NCBI GenBank assembly: GCA_033807695.1
Contig: CM066303.1
Span: forward strand, 1,984,001-2,048,000
Direction: 5' to 3'
DNA length: 64,000 nt
DNA from: Daedaleopsis sinensis
Lineage: Eukaryota; Basidiomycota; Agaricomycetes; Polyporales; Polyporaceae
This document shows positions 18,297 to 30,956 of the stretch, piece after piece. The position numbers and the translations under genes are program-made. Within the stretch, counting starts at the first letter, position 1. Every line of letters begins with the position of its first letter. The notes beneath the pieces are model-generated. The model worked only from the letters and a program-made list of their open reading frames with translations. It ran no database searches and was not told the DNA's origin.

Positions 18297-21200
18297 TCAA
18301 ATATCTCCATACGCCACCTTGCCATCCACTATCGTCGCTCTCACCGCCGTCTGCAGAATGTCGCCGAACGGCTGGCCCTCGTCCATGATGTCGCGGTCCA
18401 GAACGACAAAGTCCGCGCGTTTCCCGGGGGCCAGCGAGCCGAGCGTGTCCTCTGCGAACGCCGCGTATGCCGCGTCGAGAGTCATGCCCTTCAGTGCTTG
18501 CGCGCGGGTCAGGCGCTCGGCGGAGAACCTGCGTGCGCACTCTTGTCAGCACGTCTAGGGGTGCAGAAGGGACGAGAACGGCGCACCATCCACCTGCCCC
18601 GTGTGGGCTGTTGCCCTCGGTGTCCAGCCGAGAGACGGCAGCGTAGAAACCGAGGAGCGGATTGATGCTCTCGACCGGAAAGTCGGAGCCGAGGGGAAGA
18701 ATACCGTCGCGGGACGCTTTCAGGAGTGTCTGGTACGCGTATGCCCCCTTCATCCGCTCTGGTCCCTGCACGAAAGCTTCAGTCGTGTATTTTGGCCGGT
18801 GGAGTCACGAGCGTACCAGTCGCGTCTCCGCATACCACATATCACTTGTGCTGAGTTATCATCAGCCCTCTACTACCTACGATAGACACCGAGCGCCGCA
18901 CTCACGCATGTGTTGGCTGCACACTGTTCAGGACTGCAGGAATGTTCAGACGTGAGGCTCCATAGCCGTATAAGAGAGGTACTGACCACCGAGCTTGCCA
19001 GACCGTTCGAGGTCTTCGACCTGCATGATCTGAGAGTGCTCGTTGCGCGGCCGCCTCTTGGCGACCGCGTCCTCGTCACCGCTCTCCTTGCCAATGGCTT
19101 CGAGCACATCCAGAACAGCTTTGTTGGCGCGGTCGCCGATCGCGTGGATGTTCTAATCCTAAATGTCAACGGACTGTAGGGCACTGCAAACGGAGCAAGG
19201 ACATACGACGCCCCATCCTTTCGCCCACCAGGCGCGCGCGACCTTGCCCAGGTCTTCTTCGGAGAGACGCATGATACCGCGCACATCCGGCTTGTCCGAG
19301 TACGGAGCCAGGAGCGCGGCACCCCAAGAGCCGAGCGCTCCATCTGTGAACAGTTTCACGCTGCGCATGCGGATGCGCGATGCTGGGTCAGGGTCGTAGA
19401 CCTCGAGATTTCGCTCTTCTTCAGGTGATAGTCGGCCCGAGTCAGCCATGGCATACACGCGAATCTGAAGGTTCAACGTTCAATGCTTGTCAGGACTCAG
19501 TGTATGCGTATCATACTGTGAAACGTCAACGCACGGGAAGCTGGCCCTCTGAATCGAGTCTAGTAGGACTCGGGATGATCAAATTTGTTGGACCGACGGA
19601 GAATCCGAGACTTACTCCTTGAACAGCTCAAATTCCTCGATGCTCGTTGACGCATCATGGACGCTGGTCAGTCCTACGGCGAGCGCGTCTTTCAGGGCGC
19701 GCTCTGCATATTCGCGCATCACGCGTTTTGATCGTTTGGGCACTGGAACCAATGCTTGTGCATCATCCAGGAAAACACCGGTGGGTTCGCCGGTCGTTGG
19801 ATCGCGTATGATCTCGCCGCCGGGGACGGTAGCTGGGAGATCCTCGCCGAATTGCTCTTTGGTCAACTGAAGGGCCCGCGGAGAGAGCCAGACCGCGTGT
19901 AAGTCGACACGGTGCAAGACGATGGGTAAAGAGGCCAGGGATGGCCGAGATGCGATGTCGGCCTGTTTTGAACAGTTAGTATGACCCTGGAACGACGAGC
20001 AGACTCAGTGGCTAGGATTATGGATACATCCTGAAGGTTAGGTGGTCCTTGGCCGGGATGTATCCCCGGGTATGATCGTTGCCGGCGCCCTGAGCATGCA
20101 AAGATCATACCTGGTCGTGAAATCATCGCCATATATGGTCAAGCGGCGGGGACCATCAACCGCCCACCGACAATCCCGCCCGTGTGTGGGCGCGAAGAGG
20201 ACCAGCTCCCCTCCCTCGCTGCGCTCGGGGGGTCCCCCAAGTCCCCCGAGCCGGTCGCGCTCAGGCGGGCACTCTAAAGCCTCGTTCGCGCTAGATCTCA
20301 GGCCGGCTGCCCCCTCGGGACTTACAAAGCAGCAGAAAGCTCTGTAAAGCAACCTACCAAACCCCGACTTCTAATGCCATAAGCGAGCAGGCGTCGGGAG
20401 CCTCCCACCGATGTCGATGATGACTTAGCGGGGCATGAGAGGATGGTATACCTGATGATGTCACCAGGTAATACCATCCTCTCCTTGCTGGCGTCGGTAA
20501 CAGCTATATCCGGGGATACATCCTGAAGGATGTCAGGTAAACCTTCAGGATGTATCCCGGGCACTGAGTATCTACGAATGATGACGATGCAAGGACGTAC
20601 GGCGGTTGGGAAAGCACCGTTCGTGTCTTCCCAGCGCGTCTGATCCCAACCAACACCTTCTATCCAGGTGTCAGCGTCAGACGGGTGCTTCCGTACATAA
20701 TCTTCTACTACGTCGAGGAGTCCGGCCAAGGAGCGCACTTGATCAAGACGGAGTTGCATCTTGAAACCATACGGTAGTAAGTGCCCGTGAGCATCTGTGA
20801 AATATTAGCTCGTGCCGGCATGTTACATGGTGGCATAAAGGCGCATACCAGCCAGACCAGGGACCACGATGGAGCCTGCAGGTACATTGTAGACAGGAAG
20901 CGGCTTTTTGGCCGAAGGCTCGTTCCCATAGAATTTGCGAATGAGCTCATTCTGGTACTCGTCCCAGTACGATTGGAGTTCGGCTAGCGTTCCGAGTTCG
21001 TCACGAGCCATACACCCAACGTTACTAGTACTGACCTAAAGTCCCTGTTGCTGAGATAGTTACCTTGTCAATAAGAATGCAGTCCACTGTCGGGGTATCA
21101 AGGTCTACAGTGTAGATTTTACTGCCTTCGGCGCAGAGAGCATAAGATCCTGGCAGAGACGAGACCAGCGAGGTAGAACCTTTGGTGAGCGAGTAATAAT

Positions 21201-21327
21201 ACGTGGAAAGTCCAGCAGCTGCAGAGGCCAAGAGAGTCCAGACTATCTGCCGTTTTCCAGGTCCGTCATGATGAGATGTCGTCGCAGCCCGTTGTGGCTG
21301 CCCGGGTTTGCCAGCTCGTGAAGTCAT
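18297..21327 (-). CDS. Amidohydrolase family 3 (YtcJ-like), copy 1, 629 aa
   Basis: Metal-dependent hydrolase of the amidohydrolase superfamily; substrate unknown. Eleven exons: 21327-21036, 20983-20849, 20794-20601, 19962-19616, 19559-19535, 19464-19207, 19152-18987, 18933-18906, 18850-18817, 18765-18587, 18528-18297. Residues 28-46 form one hydrophobic helix, a likely signal anchor. Expected metal or catalytic residues are all present: H145-x-H147 (DAHGH), K368 (VKLFTDGALGS), H420 (IHAIGDRA), H456 (RNEHSQ), D521 (LGSDFPVE). Exons 5, 8 and 9 are only 25, 28 and 34 bp. The 638-bp intron between exons 3 and 4 carries a 578-bp transposon. The copy differs from the others at scattered residues but has no disruption. 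Confidence 0.92.
19999..20576. mobile_element. 578-bp MITE in the intron of amidohydrolase copy 1
   Basis: Ends carry matching inverted segments (ACTCAGTG, then GGATACATCCTGAAGGTT, about 20001-20038; reverse at about 20540-20573). Flanks AACGACGA (19991-19998) and AATGATGA (20577-20584) look like a diverged 8-bp duplication, as for hAT elements. The empty site is seen in copy 2. No ORF of note. A hairpin at about 20437-20482 (GAGGATGGTAT...ATACCATCCTC) lies inside. Confidence 0.7.
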
Positions 21328-22968
21328 CGTCGCCGGAGGAAACAAGATTCGGCAAGGATGAAGAGCATGCGAGCGCTCTCCATCCCCTGCCACGAGTCCC
21401 ACGTAGAGGGTAGCGCCCCGCGAAGAACGACCGAGATCGCCTTAGCCAAGAGTGTTGTCGAGGTAAGTACTCCATCCTGTAGGCACTCGCCATAGTGGTA
21501 CTACGAAGCGAGGAACAGTGAATACTATAGTAAGTAGCCAGAGTAATTCAGAGATGTAATATACGAGTAAAGGTAAGCAGTCGCCCTTCTAAATCACTAT
21601 GCACATGCTGCTGACTCGGAGGATAGCCTATGGACCAAATTCTATGTAGGTCCGGATCCATAGGGCGTCGTCGAGCTCCAATCCGAAACTCCTTGATAGT
21701 TTGATGCTCGCACTCAATGAATACGTGAAGCTCGTCCTTCAGCTTAATCGCCCCTTGTTACCGGCAGGAAAGGCAGTTCGTATAGTATTGGCATGGATTC
21801 GCGACAGACTCGACAGCGAATGGGTGCCAGTACATGCATCTGCACCAGTCTGCACCAGATGATACGAGGAGGAGGAGTTTAGACTCGGAGCACGTGGTTC
21901 GTAAAACAACTTGCTGCCAGTGGCGTCATGCATTTATGAGCGCTGAGCAGTTGTGGCTTTCCTTCCTGTTATGGCAATCTGCATCTCAGACTGCCCGTGG
22001 TCGGACGGTCAAGCGTCGCTCACGGAAGCGTCGCGATCTCTGCGCTCCTCAGACGGCGCCCCACGTGAAAGCGCTCTCCGCGCTCTCGCACTCGTTTGCT
22101 CTCCTCGCCCTCTGCTCTCCCCCTGCCAGCGCGTTCGGCCCCTCTCTCGCTCTCCACCTGCGTGTCCCTCACGCTCTCCACCTCTTCCTCACCCCTACTA
22201 CGACAGCATCCCCGACAACTCGTCGCGCGCGCCCCCTCCCGCTGCGCATACACTGTACCCGTCCCAGCTCGCCCATGCCCTCGACTCTCTCTCGCCGCGA
22301 CCCGGGTCTGCTGCAGAACATCTAAGTTCCCAAACTCACACCGACTTCTTCAGACGCTCACCTCCGAGCCCTTGCAGGAACATGCCGTCCGTGAGCGACT
22401 GAAAACTGTAACGACATTCGTCACTCACCACATCACCCCCCGCCGACGTCCTCGACTGATCTATCCCACCGCCGGGACAGCGCTAGGTGACTGAGTGCTG
22501 TCCCCTCCAACAAATGCGCGAATACGCATCCGCGCGATATGGCTGAAGGAGGCGCTCGTCGGGCAGTAACAATCCGCGCCGTTCGGCCGAGCCTCAGCTC
22601 GTGGGCTGTAGCGGGGAGAGGTGGGCGAGAAGCAGCCCGCGCTCCCGCAATTGGCGCGTACGGACGCCGCGCCGCGCCGCGCAAACGTCTACGTCAGGTA
22701 CGAATCGCAGTGAGCGACCGCCGACGACAGCCTAAGCTGTACAATCATCGTCCCGCCGCCCAGCCGAGAGAGCGAAGTAGCGCTTTCGCGATGGGAACGC
22801 GTCTGACGGCCCCGCCTCGGGGCTCCCTTTTCCCTCGCCTCAGGGAAGCTACGGCGCGCCGAACTCTTCGCGTCAGCCACACCCAGGTGGTGCACAGAAG
22901 GTCATCCACGACTCGACCATTCGCACTCCGCTCCGCTCTGGAGCACCTCTCGCGCCCTCCTGACATAC

Positions 22969-23240
22969 AGGGCGTGTGGGGTGCGCCAGACAACGTCCGA
23001 GTGCGCACGATTCCGGGAGGACCGCGATTATCCCTGCAGCGCCGGCCCACGAGCACGTACCGTGGACTCGTCGAGCGAGCGTGGAAGGTACGTGGTCCGC
23101 GCTCTCCCGACGTACAGAGCGTGTGGGGTGCGCCGGACAACGTCCGAGTGCGCGCGATTCCGGGAAGACCGCGACCATCCCTGCAGAGTTCTGCAGCGCC
23201 GGCCCACGAGCACGTACCGTGGACTCGTCGAGCGAGCGCG
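22969..23240. repeat. Tandem pair, about 146 bp (157 bp in units 2-4)
   Basis: GCGTGTGGGGTGCGCC recurs at about 22974 and 23120, followed by a related GATTCCGGG and GGACTCGTCGAGCGAGCG segment. Units 2, 3 and 4 have an extra 11 bp (GAGTTCTGCAG) in the first copy, giving a 157-bp period (47911 and 48068). Noncoding. Confidence 0.75.
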
Positions 23241-24711
23241 GAAGGTACGTGGCCGTCGGGCACCGTCCACGACGAGCATGACAGCGTATGAGAGCTGACT
23301 CGGCCGCGCGCAGCAGCAGCAGCTCGCACTCGCCTCTGGAGCACTATGCAGAGCGTTCGGGGGGCGCCAGAGGCGAGTGCGCGGCTCAGCGTGCTCAGGG
23401 CTCGCGGAGCAGCGCGGGCTGGTGGGAGAAACAGCCGCAAAGCACCCCGGTCTATCGTCGCGCTCGCGCCGTCGGTGCGTACCGAGTCGGCGCCGCACGC
23501 CGGATACGTCTATGTCTGGTACGAATTGCAGTCAGTGACGGACTGCCGAGAGCCTAAGATCACTCACACATGTTCCGCTTCGTGAACCATGTCTCTGCCT
23601 CAGGAGCCCCCCCGCACGCCCCGCGTCTTCCCCGTCAGCCTCGAGCGTGCTCGACATGCTGTACCACGCATGCTCTGCTCGGCCGCCGTCGGTTCTGAAG
23701 ACGTTCGGTGAGATTCGAAGCGACATCCGGCGAAATCGACCACCTACCACGCCTCACAGACTCCGGGGCACGTACTGCGCGTCCTCCATAGCTAGGTGAG
23801 TCGCTACAGACGTCTGCTAGCAGTGGGGTTGTCAGGAAATACGACGAATCTGACGCGCATGGCAGGGGACGTACGCACTCGCACCCGGAGCCAGCACGCA
23901 GTCCGCTTCGTCCGACGTCCGCCGGCGACGTCCCTACGCAGGAGTGTGAGTGTCCGGTTCGAAACACATGCATCAAATGCGTAGCTCACCTCGATCGACG
24001 CGTAGAGCACCGTCAACTGTCGCACATTTCCAAGACTGACGTATGTGAGGGCGCAGGATTCAGCCACTCAACGAGTCTGCTGGCCTGCACCCGGCGTGGT
24101 GGAACGGGGTACCGAGCACGTCCCCGTGAGCCCGCTCTCGTTCTCGCCCTGATCGCCCAGAACATGTCGACGACGCGCTCTGCGCACTCGGCTCGTCTCC
24201 GAGTCCTGTCCCCCACACACGCCCTTGCTTCCTGCCGACACCTCTCATGCCGTCATCCGGATCGCGCGCGTCTGCTCTGTACCGACAACCCTCTGCCTCT
24301 CCCCCTCCAGCACTCATCTCGTCCGACGCGACCTACGCTGTGCGACAGGCGCTATACGACTGCGACCGACACACTGTCTATGTGCACGCTCTGCGGCTGC
24401 GCGTGCGTACGCTGCCGCACCATCGTAGCGCGCCCATACCCTCTGTGGACAGGCACGACCACCCGCGTGCGGAAAACGTACGTCCCGGCCCCTCCTGTCC
24501 ACGCACACCTCTAGTGATCAATGGACCCTCCGTCCTGGACGTGTTCGGTAAGGCATCACACAAATAATCATTTCAATTAAACCACGTACCACTGTCAGAT
24601 ACGGCCCGATGGACACCTTTGCGGGATTTTCAAAGCCAGGTGAGCGTCGAGCGGCCGCTGTGGAAGGAGCACCAAGGGGCGGCAAGACCGGACGACTCGC
24701 ATCCGCGACGG

Positions 24712-25880
24712 ACCGCATCTGCAACAGACGCGATCTACCACCGTGCGTGGTCGGCGTGCACGTAACGTACGGAGTCGCGCACCGCAGTCAGGCACGATAC
24801 GACGTCCCTGCAAAGTCTCGGTGAGTGTCAGTGAGCGAGCGACCGGCGGGAGCCAAGCTATCGGCCACTCACGAAGATCTCGCTAGGTGTGCTGTGAGCC
24901 GTGAGCCGTGAGCTTGGACACTACCCCGGTCAGTCCGACGCCTCGAGCGTGGTTGTGGCAGACCGCCGTTGGCTCTGAAGAACTCCAGTAAGACATGGAG
25001 CGACGTCGACGAGGTGGGTCACCTACTACACCTCACGGCCTGCCGCGCGCGCTGCTGACGGGCCGCGCGTTGCCCATGGCCAGGTCGCCGGTTGGTGAGT
25101 GAGCAGGATATACTGTTGCTATACGAAGTCAGTGATCTACCATGCAGGCAGGGTACCGTGTACATACCTATGTCCGGGATCAAACCGCGATCGCGTCCGG
25201 CGGCCCGTGTCCGTGGACAGCAACGTCGCCGACGGCGTGCAGCAGTCCATGTGAGGTGCAGTGCCACGTCCCTGCACAGTACTGTGAGTGTCCGGTTCGA
25301 TCTAAATGAATGCATAGCTCACGGTCAAGAAGACCCCGCAACAGATGCGATCCACTGTCGTCTTCGCATAATCGGCGCGAACGTACGGAGTCGCGTAGAG
25401 CAGTGAGGCACGATACGACGTCCCTGAGAATTCTCGGTGAGTGTTAGCGAGCGAGCGACCGGTGGGAGGCCACTTACCAACACCGTGCTAGGTGACACCC
25501 CGGACACCGGTCGGCCGGACGACTCGAGCGTGGTCGTGGCCGGCTTGGTGAGACACGAAGCGACATCGGAAAAGGTGCATGACCTGCCCCTCTTCACGGC
25601 CTGCTGTGCACGCTGGTGACGGTCGCCCATCGACAAATCGCCGGCCGGTGGGTTTTGCTACACGAGCTCGGTGAATAAAGCTAATCTGGCACGCTGGTTA
25701 TGGACGCACATACCTCTGTCCGGGATTCGACTTGCGATCGCGTCCACCGGCCCGTGTCCGTGGACAGCAACGTCGGCTGCCGACGGTGTGCTGGCAGCGT
25801 CCGTGCGAGGTGCAGTGCGACGCGCCTGCACAATCTTGTGAGTCCCGATCCGATTCAATGAGTGCGTGGCTCACCTCGGC
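24712..25880. repeat. Degenerate 0.55-0.6 kb tandem repeats inside the unit
   Basis: Blocks recur with offsets of about 549-619 bp: GTCCGTGGACAGCAACGTCG (25206, 25755); ACGTACGGAGTCGCG then GACGTCCCTG (24764, 25382); CTCGAGCGTGGT (24942, 25521). A related but more distant copy lies around 23690-24000. Many blocks end in GTGAGTGT, which looks like a 5' splice site. Confidence 0.65.
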
Positions 25881-28800
25881 AGACCCGCTTATGCTGCACA
25901 CGATCGTCTGCAGTGAACCGGCGGGACTGTGAGTGTCTGACGAATGCAGGCACAAGACTGGGTACTCACCTGCAGTCCTGTGGTACGTCACAGCGCGGTA
26001 CTCGACAAGACCGGCCGCACCGTCGTGTGGATCGCGACCAGCCGAGTCGCCGGTCTACGCGCTCGGAATGGGCTCTAATCACAAGTAAGTAAGGAACGAC
26101 TGCAGACAGCATGAGTGTACGTACCTGGTGCAAGTCCCCTGGGCCGGCGTTCTAAAGCAGAGATTGTGTATTAGATCAGGCACGGTATACAATGCATAAA
26201 CGACGTACGCGCGAGTTCCGAGATTGCGATGCGTGCATGACGTCGTCGCGGACGCGCGCGACACGACGTGCGCAGTCCGGCCGACACTGTCCACGACGAG
26301 GAGGTGGGACGCAGATGGGCCGGGCAGCGTGTGTAGACTCAGAGGATGCGAGAGAAGGGGTACGGGCCCGGAGCGAGAGCGGGAGAGGGGAGGGAGAGGG
26401 GTGAGTGCCGTTCGCAGCTCACGCAGCCCGCTCCTTATACGCCCCCGGCTCGGACAGGATGGCCCGTGCACGCAGCCCCCGCTCGCACCCCCATATCCAC
26501 CGTGGGCCCCGCGCCGTCTGGGCACGGACGGGCGGACCAACCAGCGCACGCCACGGCCGGGCGTGCGACGCCAGCCTGCTAGTGCGTCTCGCGAGTCCCC
26601 GCACCATTCAGCCTACGCACCAGACGTACACGAAGTTCGCTCTTGGCGGCGTCGGCTCGCACGCGCGCGCTCGGCTCGCGTTGATTGCACCTCGGTTAGT
26701 GGCGAGCGGAGCGAGGTGCGAAATTGCGAAGATGCGGACGTCCGGGGGAGCAGGACGGGGTGCGGGGGACTGCATCCCCCGTTTTCCGCCCCCGTCTTCG
26801 AAATCTGGGGTGTTCGTTGTGCGACGGGCGAGCCGAGGTGCGCTTCCGTCGGGGTTGTGTCCTTGTGCTGGTGCTCTGTCGTACGACGCATTACTGGCGG
26901 TCGGTCGCAGAGTGCGAGGGGAGAGAGCCCCGCTCCGGGGTAGGAGTCGCGCGACATGCACTGCACTGCGCGCGAGGCCCGAGGCTCGACGTACTTATAG
27001 AAGCCCGGGGAACAGAGACGTCTGTCGAGACGACGAGTGAGCGGTGAGATGGGATAGGTGAGCAGGCGGGACCCGATCTCAGCTATCGCTGAGTACGTGC
27101 GGCCGCGCCGCCTGTACTTGGTACGCCGGTTCGCTGCATACTATCCGTGCGAACCGGTCCGAACTGAGTGGCTCTTTATGCAGATTTATGCGCGATACAC
27201 ACGCATGGACGGGTGCTCGAAATAGCGGACATCGTCCCGTGAATGGCATCGAGAGGGCGGCGCCGTGCGCTACTAAGTAGTACGAGCCGAGGCGGGATCT
27301 GATCTCTGTCCGGGTACGTGCCACCCCGACTGTACCTGTTGGAGCTCTCCGCCCAGCGTGCATGAGCTGAACCAACTCGCTCTGCATCCATACTTCTGGG
27401 TAATACACGCTTGCACGAGTGCTCGACACGGACGTCATCCGCGAGCGGCTCGCATCGCGCGCCACTGCGCCAGCCTGCTCCTTTGCACACCCGGCGCCCA
27501 CTCCTTTGTCTGTAGCCCCTCTGAGACGTCCGTGCACGACGTCTCTGTGTCCCCGGCGCACCAGTGCGCAGGTCCGGACGCGTCAATGAGGCAGACTTCG
27601 CGTCCCCGGGGTTGTGTGTGCCATGAACTGGTGCGCGATGCCCGCCCCGTCACACCCAGCAGTCTTCCGAGATGTACCATGGCCGATCCACAGGTGTAAG
27701 TATATCAATCGCTTCAATTAGTAGACTCGGGCTCACGAACTTGAATAGCACACAGCTCGGGCGCACATGCTCGGTCATCTCGGACTCATACTACCGGATC
27801 GCACACTCGCGTTGAAGGATACTGCGCGCAACTTCTCGCACTGTTCTATCAATAGCTCGTATACGTGTTCTTAGGCACACCTGCAGAGGGATTCTGCAAC
27901 GATGGTATAGAAAATCGATGGCCATACAATGCACCGAATAATAGTACTTGAATTCCGTAGACCCTGCATGTGTATGTAGTCCTCACTAATGTTCATGCTA
28001 CCAGACACAGCTACTTCATACACTGCAATTTGCGTGCACATCCAACTCGGCGCCGAGGAGGGACTGGCACTCACCTTTAACAGGAGGATACGAACATTGT
28101 GAGCCCTCAGGCTGAGAAAGCGGGGCAAATTAGGTCCATGGTGATAGTGGCGAGGAGTGGATATGTTCGGTGGATACCTGAGCTTTCTGTTTGTTCTACA
28201 GTGTGCTCGAGCTTCAGACGTCAAAGTCTAGAATATGTTCCGTGAGCGGTGATTGGAAATGACGTGAGCAGAATGATACATACCACATGCATATCCTGAG
28301 TCGTCCGGCATAAACAGGCTTACTGAGACGGCTACCACGAGGATCATCTGTGCGGTGGCAGGTCCTCTGGAGGGTATAATCATGATGCATGCCCGGATAT
28401 CCGCTGGAAACGGAAGAATGGTGTCCGGGAGTGGCATGGCAATGAGTAAGGTGTACCAAGTTGTGAGCTTAGCAGCGGGAGGTAGACAGTGTGTAGAGTG
28501 GTAGTGACATGTCAAGGGGGAGCCTCGGGACGACTCGGATGGGACCAACTCGTCTGAAGCCTCTTGCTACGTCGACTGTGACATCGTACCACTGGAGTAT
28601 TTTTGTGTGAAGCGAGTCGGCCCGGGAGTAGTCCCGCATCACAATACTTTACGCTAGGATCGGCAAACTAACCTCAAGACGCCCCAAGTAGCGAGACTGC
28701 TATGTTTCAAGAATGATGCTTCTCACTGTTCTCAGCTTCCTTCGATAGCACTTATGGGAGGACACGTACATTCAAGGGAATATGAAGGACATTGCGTGCC

Positions 28801-30060
28801 ATACTAGTAGCACGGGAGAGAGTGTAAGGATGGGTATACGGAGGATAGTGATGTCGGACTTGGTGGTCGGACCCAGTGCGGCGATCTCACACCGTTCGGA
28901 AGGATCCTACGCAGTTTTCAATTGTAGATCTGCAGATGAGGGGTTGGGACATTCAAGTTTGAAGCTTGTTCTGACACCGATCACACGGAACTTGGAGGAG
29001 TGCCAGGCATTCGGTACCGAGAGCATTGCCTGGAATCAAGCTTGCTCTGGCACCTGTTCACAGACTCCATAATCTCGTGCACAATTTGCAGGAGATGCAG
29101 TGGACTCACTGCACAGCGATGAGTAGAAAGTTAGTGAAAAGATCAATGCGGGCGGACAAGTAAGTAGTACTTGACTGAGGCGGCGCGAGGCTACGCACAA
29201 TTGATCTCAATGTTCTTGGCTTTCAGATTCAAATGTGTACGCGTAGAGTGCCGAAACTACGCTAACCTCGCGATGTTGGTGATGGTGGGAGAGAAGGAGA
29301 GCCTGAGCGCGCCTGCCCAAATGGGTATGTTCAACAAGATTGAGACGCTCGACTGCGGGTGGCTGTCCCTTTCTCTTCTCTCCAACCATCGTCAACCATG
29401 ACTGAAGAATACCTGCTCGTTTCCACATCAACATGTACGAGCTGCACAAGATCCTCGTGTACAGAGTGGATTCCGAACATGATCTGCGACGGTACGCCCA
29501 GCTTATGCACTACAGTTTGAAACTATGGCTAACCGACTCCGAGTCGTTCCCACACTAGGTATATTGAGTGGATACACGACAACCGACCTGCTTTTCTGGT
29601 CATTGGCGACACTGCTCCGTGTCTCATGATTATTTGGATGTGCACGGAGCACGGAATCGGTAATTGAACACACACCGACTCATCCATCCCAAGCTGTAGC
29701 AAGCAGCTCCATGGCCGCCTCCCTCCATGGCCATTTACTCCCCTCCTCCGACTCGTCTCGTGCTGAGCACTAGACGTGCGTCAAATGCGGCACATCCTCC
29801 ATACTATGTGCTAGATTTGAGGCAGCTCATGTCACGGAAGGTACGTGAAATTGAGCACATTGCCGACCCTCCTCCGTCGAGTCTCACACTGATTAAGGTT
29901 GCCAAGCGACCACCTTCACAGGGCAAGCACGACTCCGACACTCGGGAGCCAGCTCAGTCTCACAGTCTGCCTCGCCTCTCTCCATCACACCCCAGTTCTC
30001 CTCCCTCTCTCCCCACACCGCAGTTTGCCTATCCTCCTCCGCCGCGACACACTCTCACAC

Positions 30061-30839
30061 ATGTCTAGCACACCGCCTTTCAGCCCGTCCGAGCTCGAGG
30101 TTCCAAAACACGTTCGCGAGGAGTGGGAGCAGCTGAGCTCGGAGCGGGACCGCCGACGGGGCGAGGTGCGGGCACGGTTCACGTGGAGACTAGGTGAGCG
30201 CGATTGAACTTTGGATGCACCGCTGGCTGACAGTCTGCAGTGACTCTCACCGGGAACAGGAGAGCGTTCATGCGCTGGACTCCGTCCGAGTACCTCAGAG
30301 TCGTGCTCGGTGAGTACGGCTGCAAGGTCGTCGGGTTCTGGCCGCCGGAGGTCCCGTTTGAGAACCCGAGCAAGCTGACGGGCGGGATTGAACCGCTGCG
30401 GACGCTGCTGGACCTGTGGATGTCCGGTGCGCTGCGGATCGTCAAGATCGAGCCAGGCGACCTCGAACAGGCGGCGAGGGATCCGGAGAGCATGCTCCCG
30501 AACGGTGTGTCTCCCGCCGACATGCCCGAGCCCATGCCACAGGTGCGAGTGCTGCCGCTCGTGCTCCATCCCCACGACATGCACCCGCTCTCGCATCCTG
30601 AGGTCGATTCGGGGCTGTATGAGGTGACGACGACAGCCGGGCCGGCGACGAGGAAGCGGAGACAGCGGGGGGACGGGAAGAAACCACGGGCGCGGCCGAT
30701 CTCCCGGCGGCGACCGCGGGCGCACCTGCGCGGCGTGCTCACGAGCGAGTATGTCTACGAGGCGGCGGGGCACTCTGTGCTCTCTGACGAGTATGTCGAG
30801 CGGTGGCCTTCGGGGGCATTCAGTGTGTTTCAGGTGTAG
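30061..30839 (+). CDS. Conserved basic protein, 243 aa, unit 1 copy
   Basis: Exons 30061-30193 and 30241-30839; the 47-bp intron GTGAGC...CTGCAG keeps the frame (TWRL-VTLTGNRR). Start is the first ATG (MSSTPPFSPS) after a CT-rich leader. Residues 15-45 are charged and helical. GFWPPEVPFENPS (76-88) followed by LRTLLDLWMSGALRIVKIEP recalls a widespread Agaricomycete hypothetical family with a GWP..IPF.NPS core; I know no function for it. Residues 182-208 are strongly basic (RKRRQRGDGKKPRARP), a likely nuclear signal or nucleic-acid contact. The frame is intact in all three complete units. It is divergent from the next unit's amidohydrolase only across the minisatellite, and the two genes converge. 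Confidence 0.75.
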
Positions 30840-30956
30840 CGAGTCGTAATATATTTCAATAGCTCCCAATCAGTGTGAGGGAGTAGTAGTGAACAATCTC
30901 CTCCATCCTGTCAGTGCACCGGGAGCAGTCCTGCTCGAACACCCACCTCTCGACGC

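Larger units (their letters stand above)
21328..30060. other. Unit 1 long noncoding part
   Basis: 21328-22000: divergent upstream region of the amidohydrolase. 22070-22270: CT-rich tract with a 22-bp tandem motif. 22400-24700: GC-rich, with a 146-bp tandem pair at 22969-23240. 24712-25880: degenerate 0.55-0.6 kb tandem repeats. 26200-27680: very GC-rich with strong hairpins at about 26688-26720 and 27119-27149. 27700-29740: less GC-rich, with short ORF pieces that look like decayed exons, for example a minus-strand hydrophobic one at 28228-28548. 29740-30060: CT-rich leader of the next gene; a 113-codon ORF here changes its C-terminus between copies. Frames are not conserved between units across most of this span. 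Confidence 0.6.

Noticed and set aside
23955..23975. GGTTCGA motif resembling a tRNA T-arm (also near 25279)
   Set aside because: No acceptor, D or anticodon arms can be built around it; it belongs to the internal repeat module.
26405..27040. 211-codon plus-strand frame and overlapping frames
   Set aside because: Shortened or shifted in units 2 and 3 by single-base indels and overlapped by equally long frames, so frame is not conserved.
28228..28548. Hydrophobic minus-strand ORF as a membrane-protein gene
   Set aside because: Indels between units here are multiples of three, which is suggestive, but I could not join it to neighbouring exons in a consistent frame or recognise a family.
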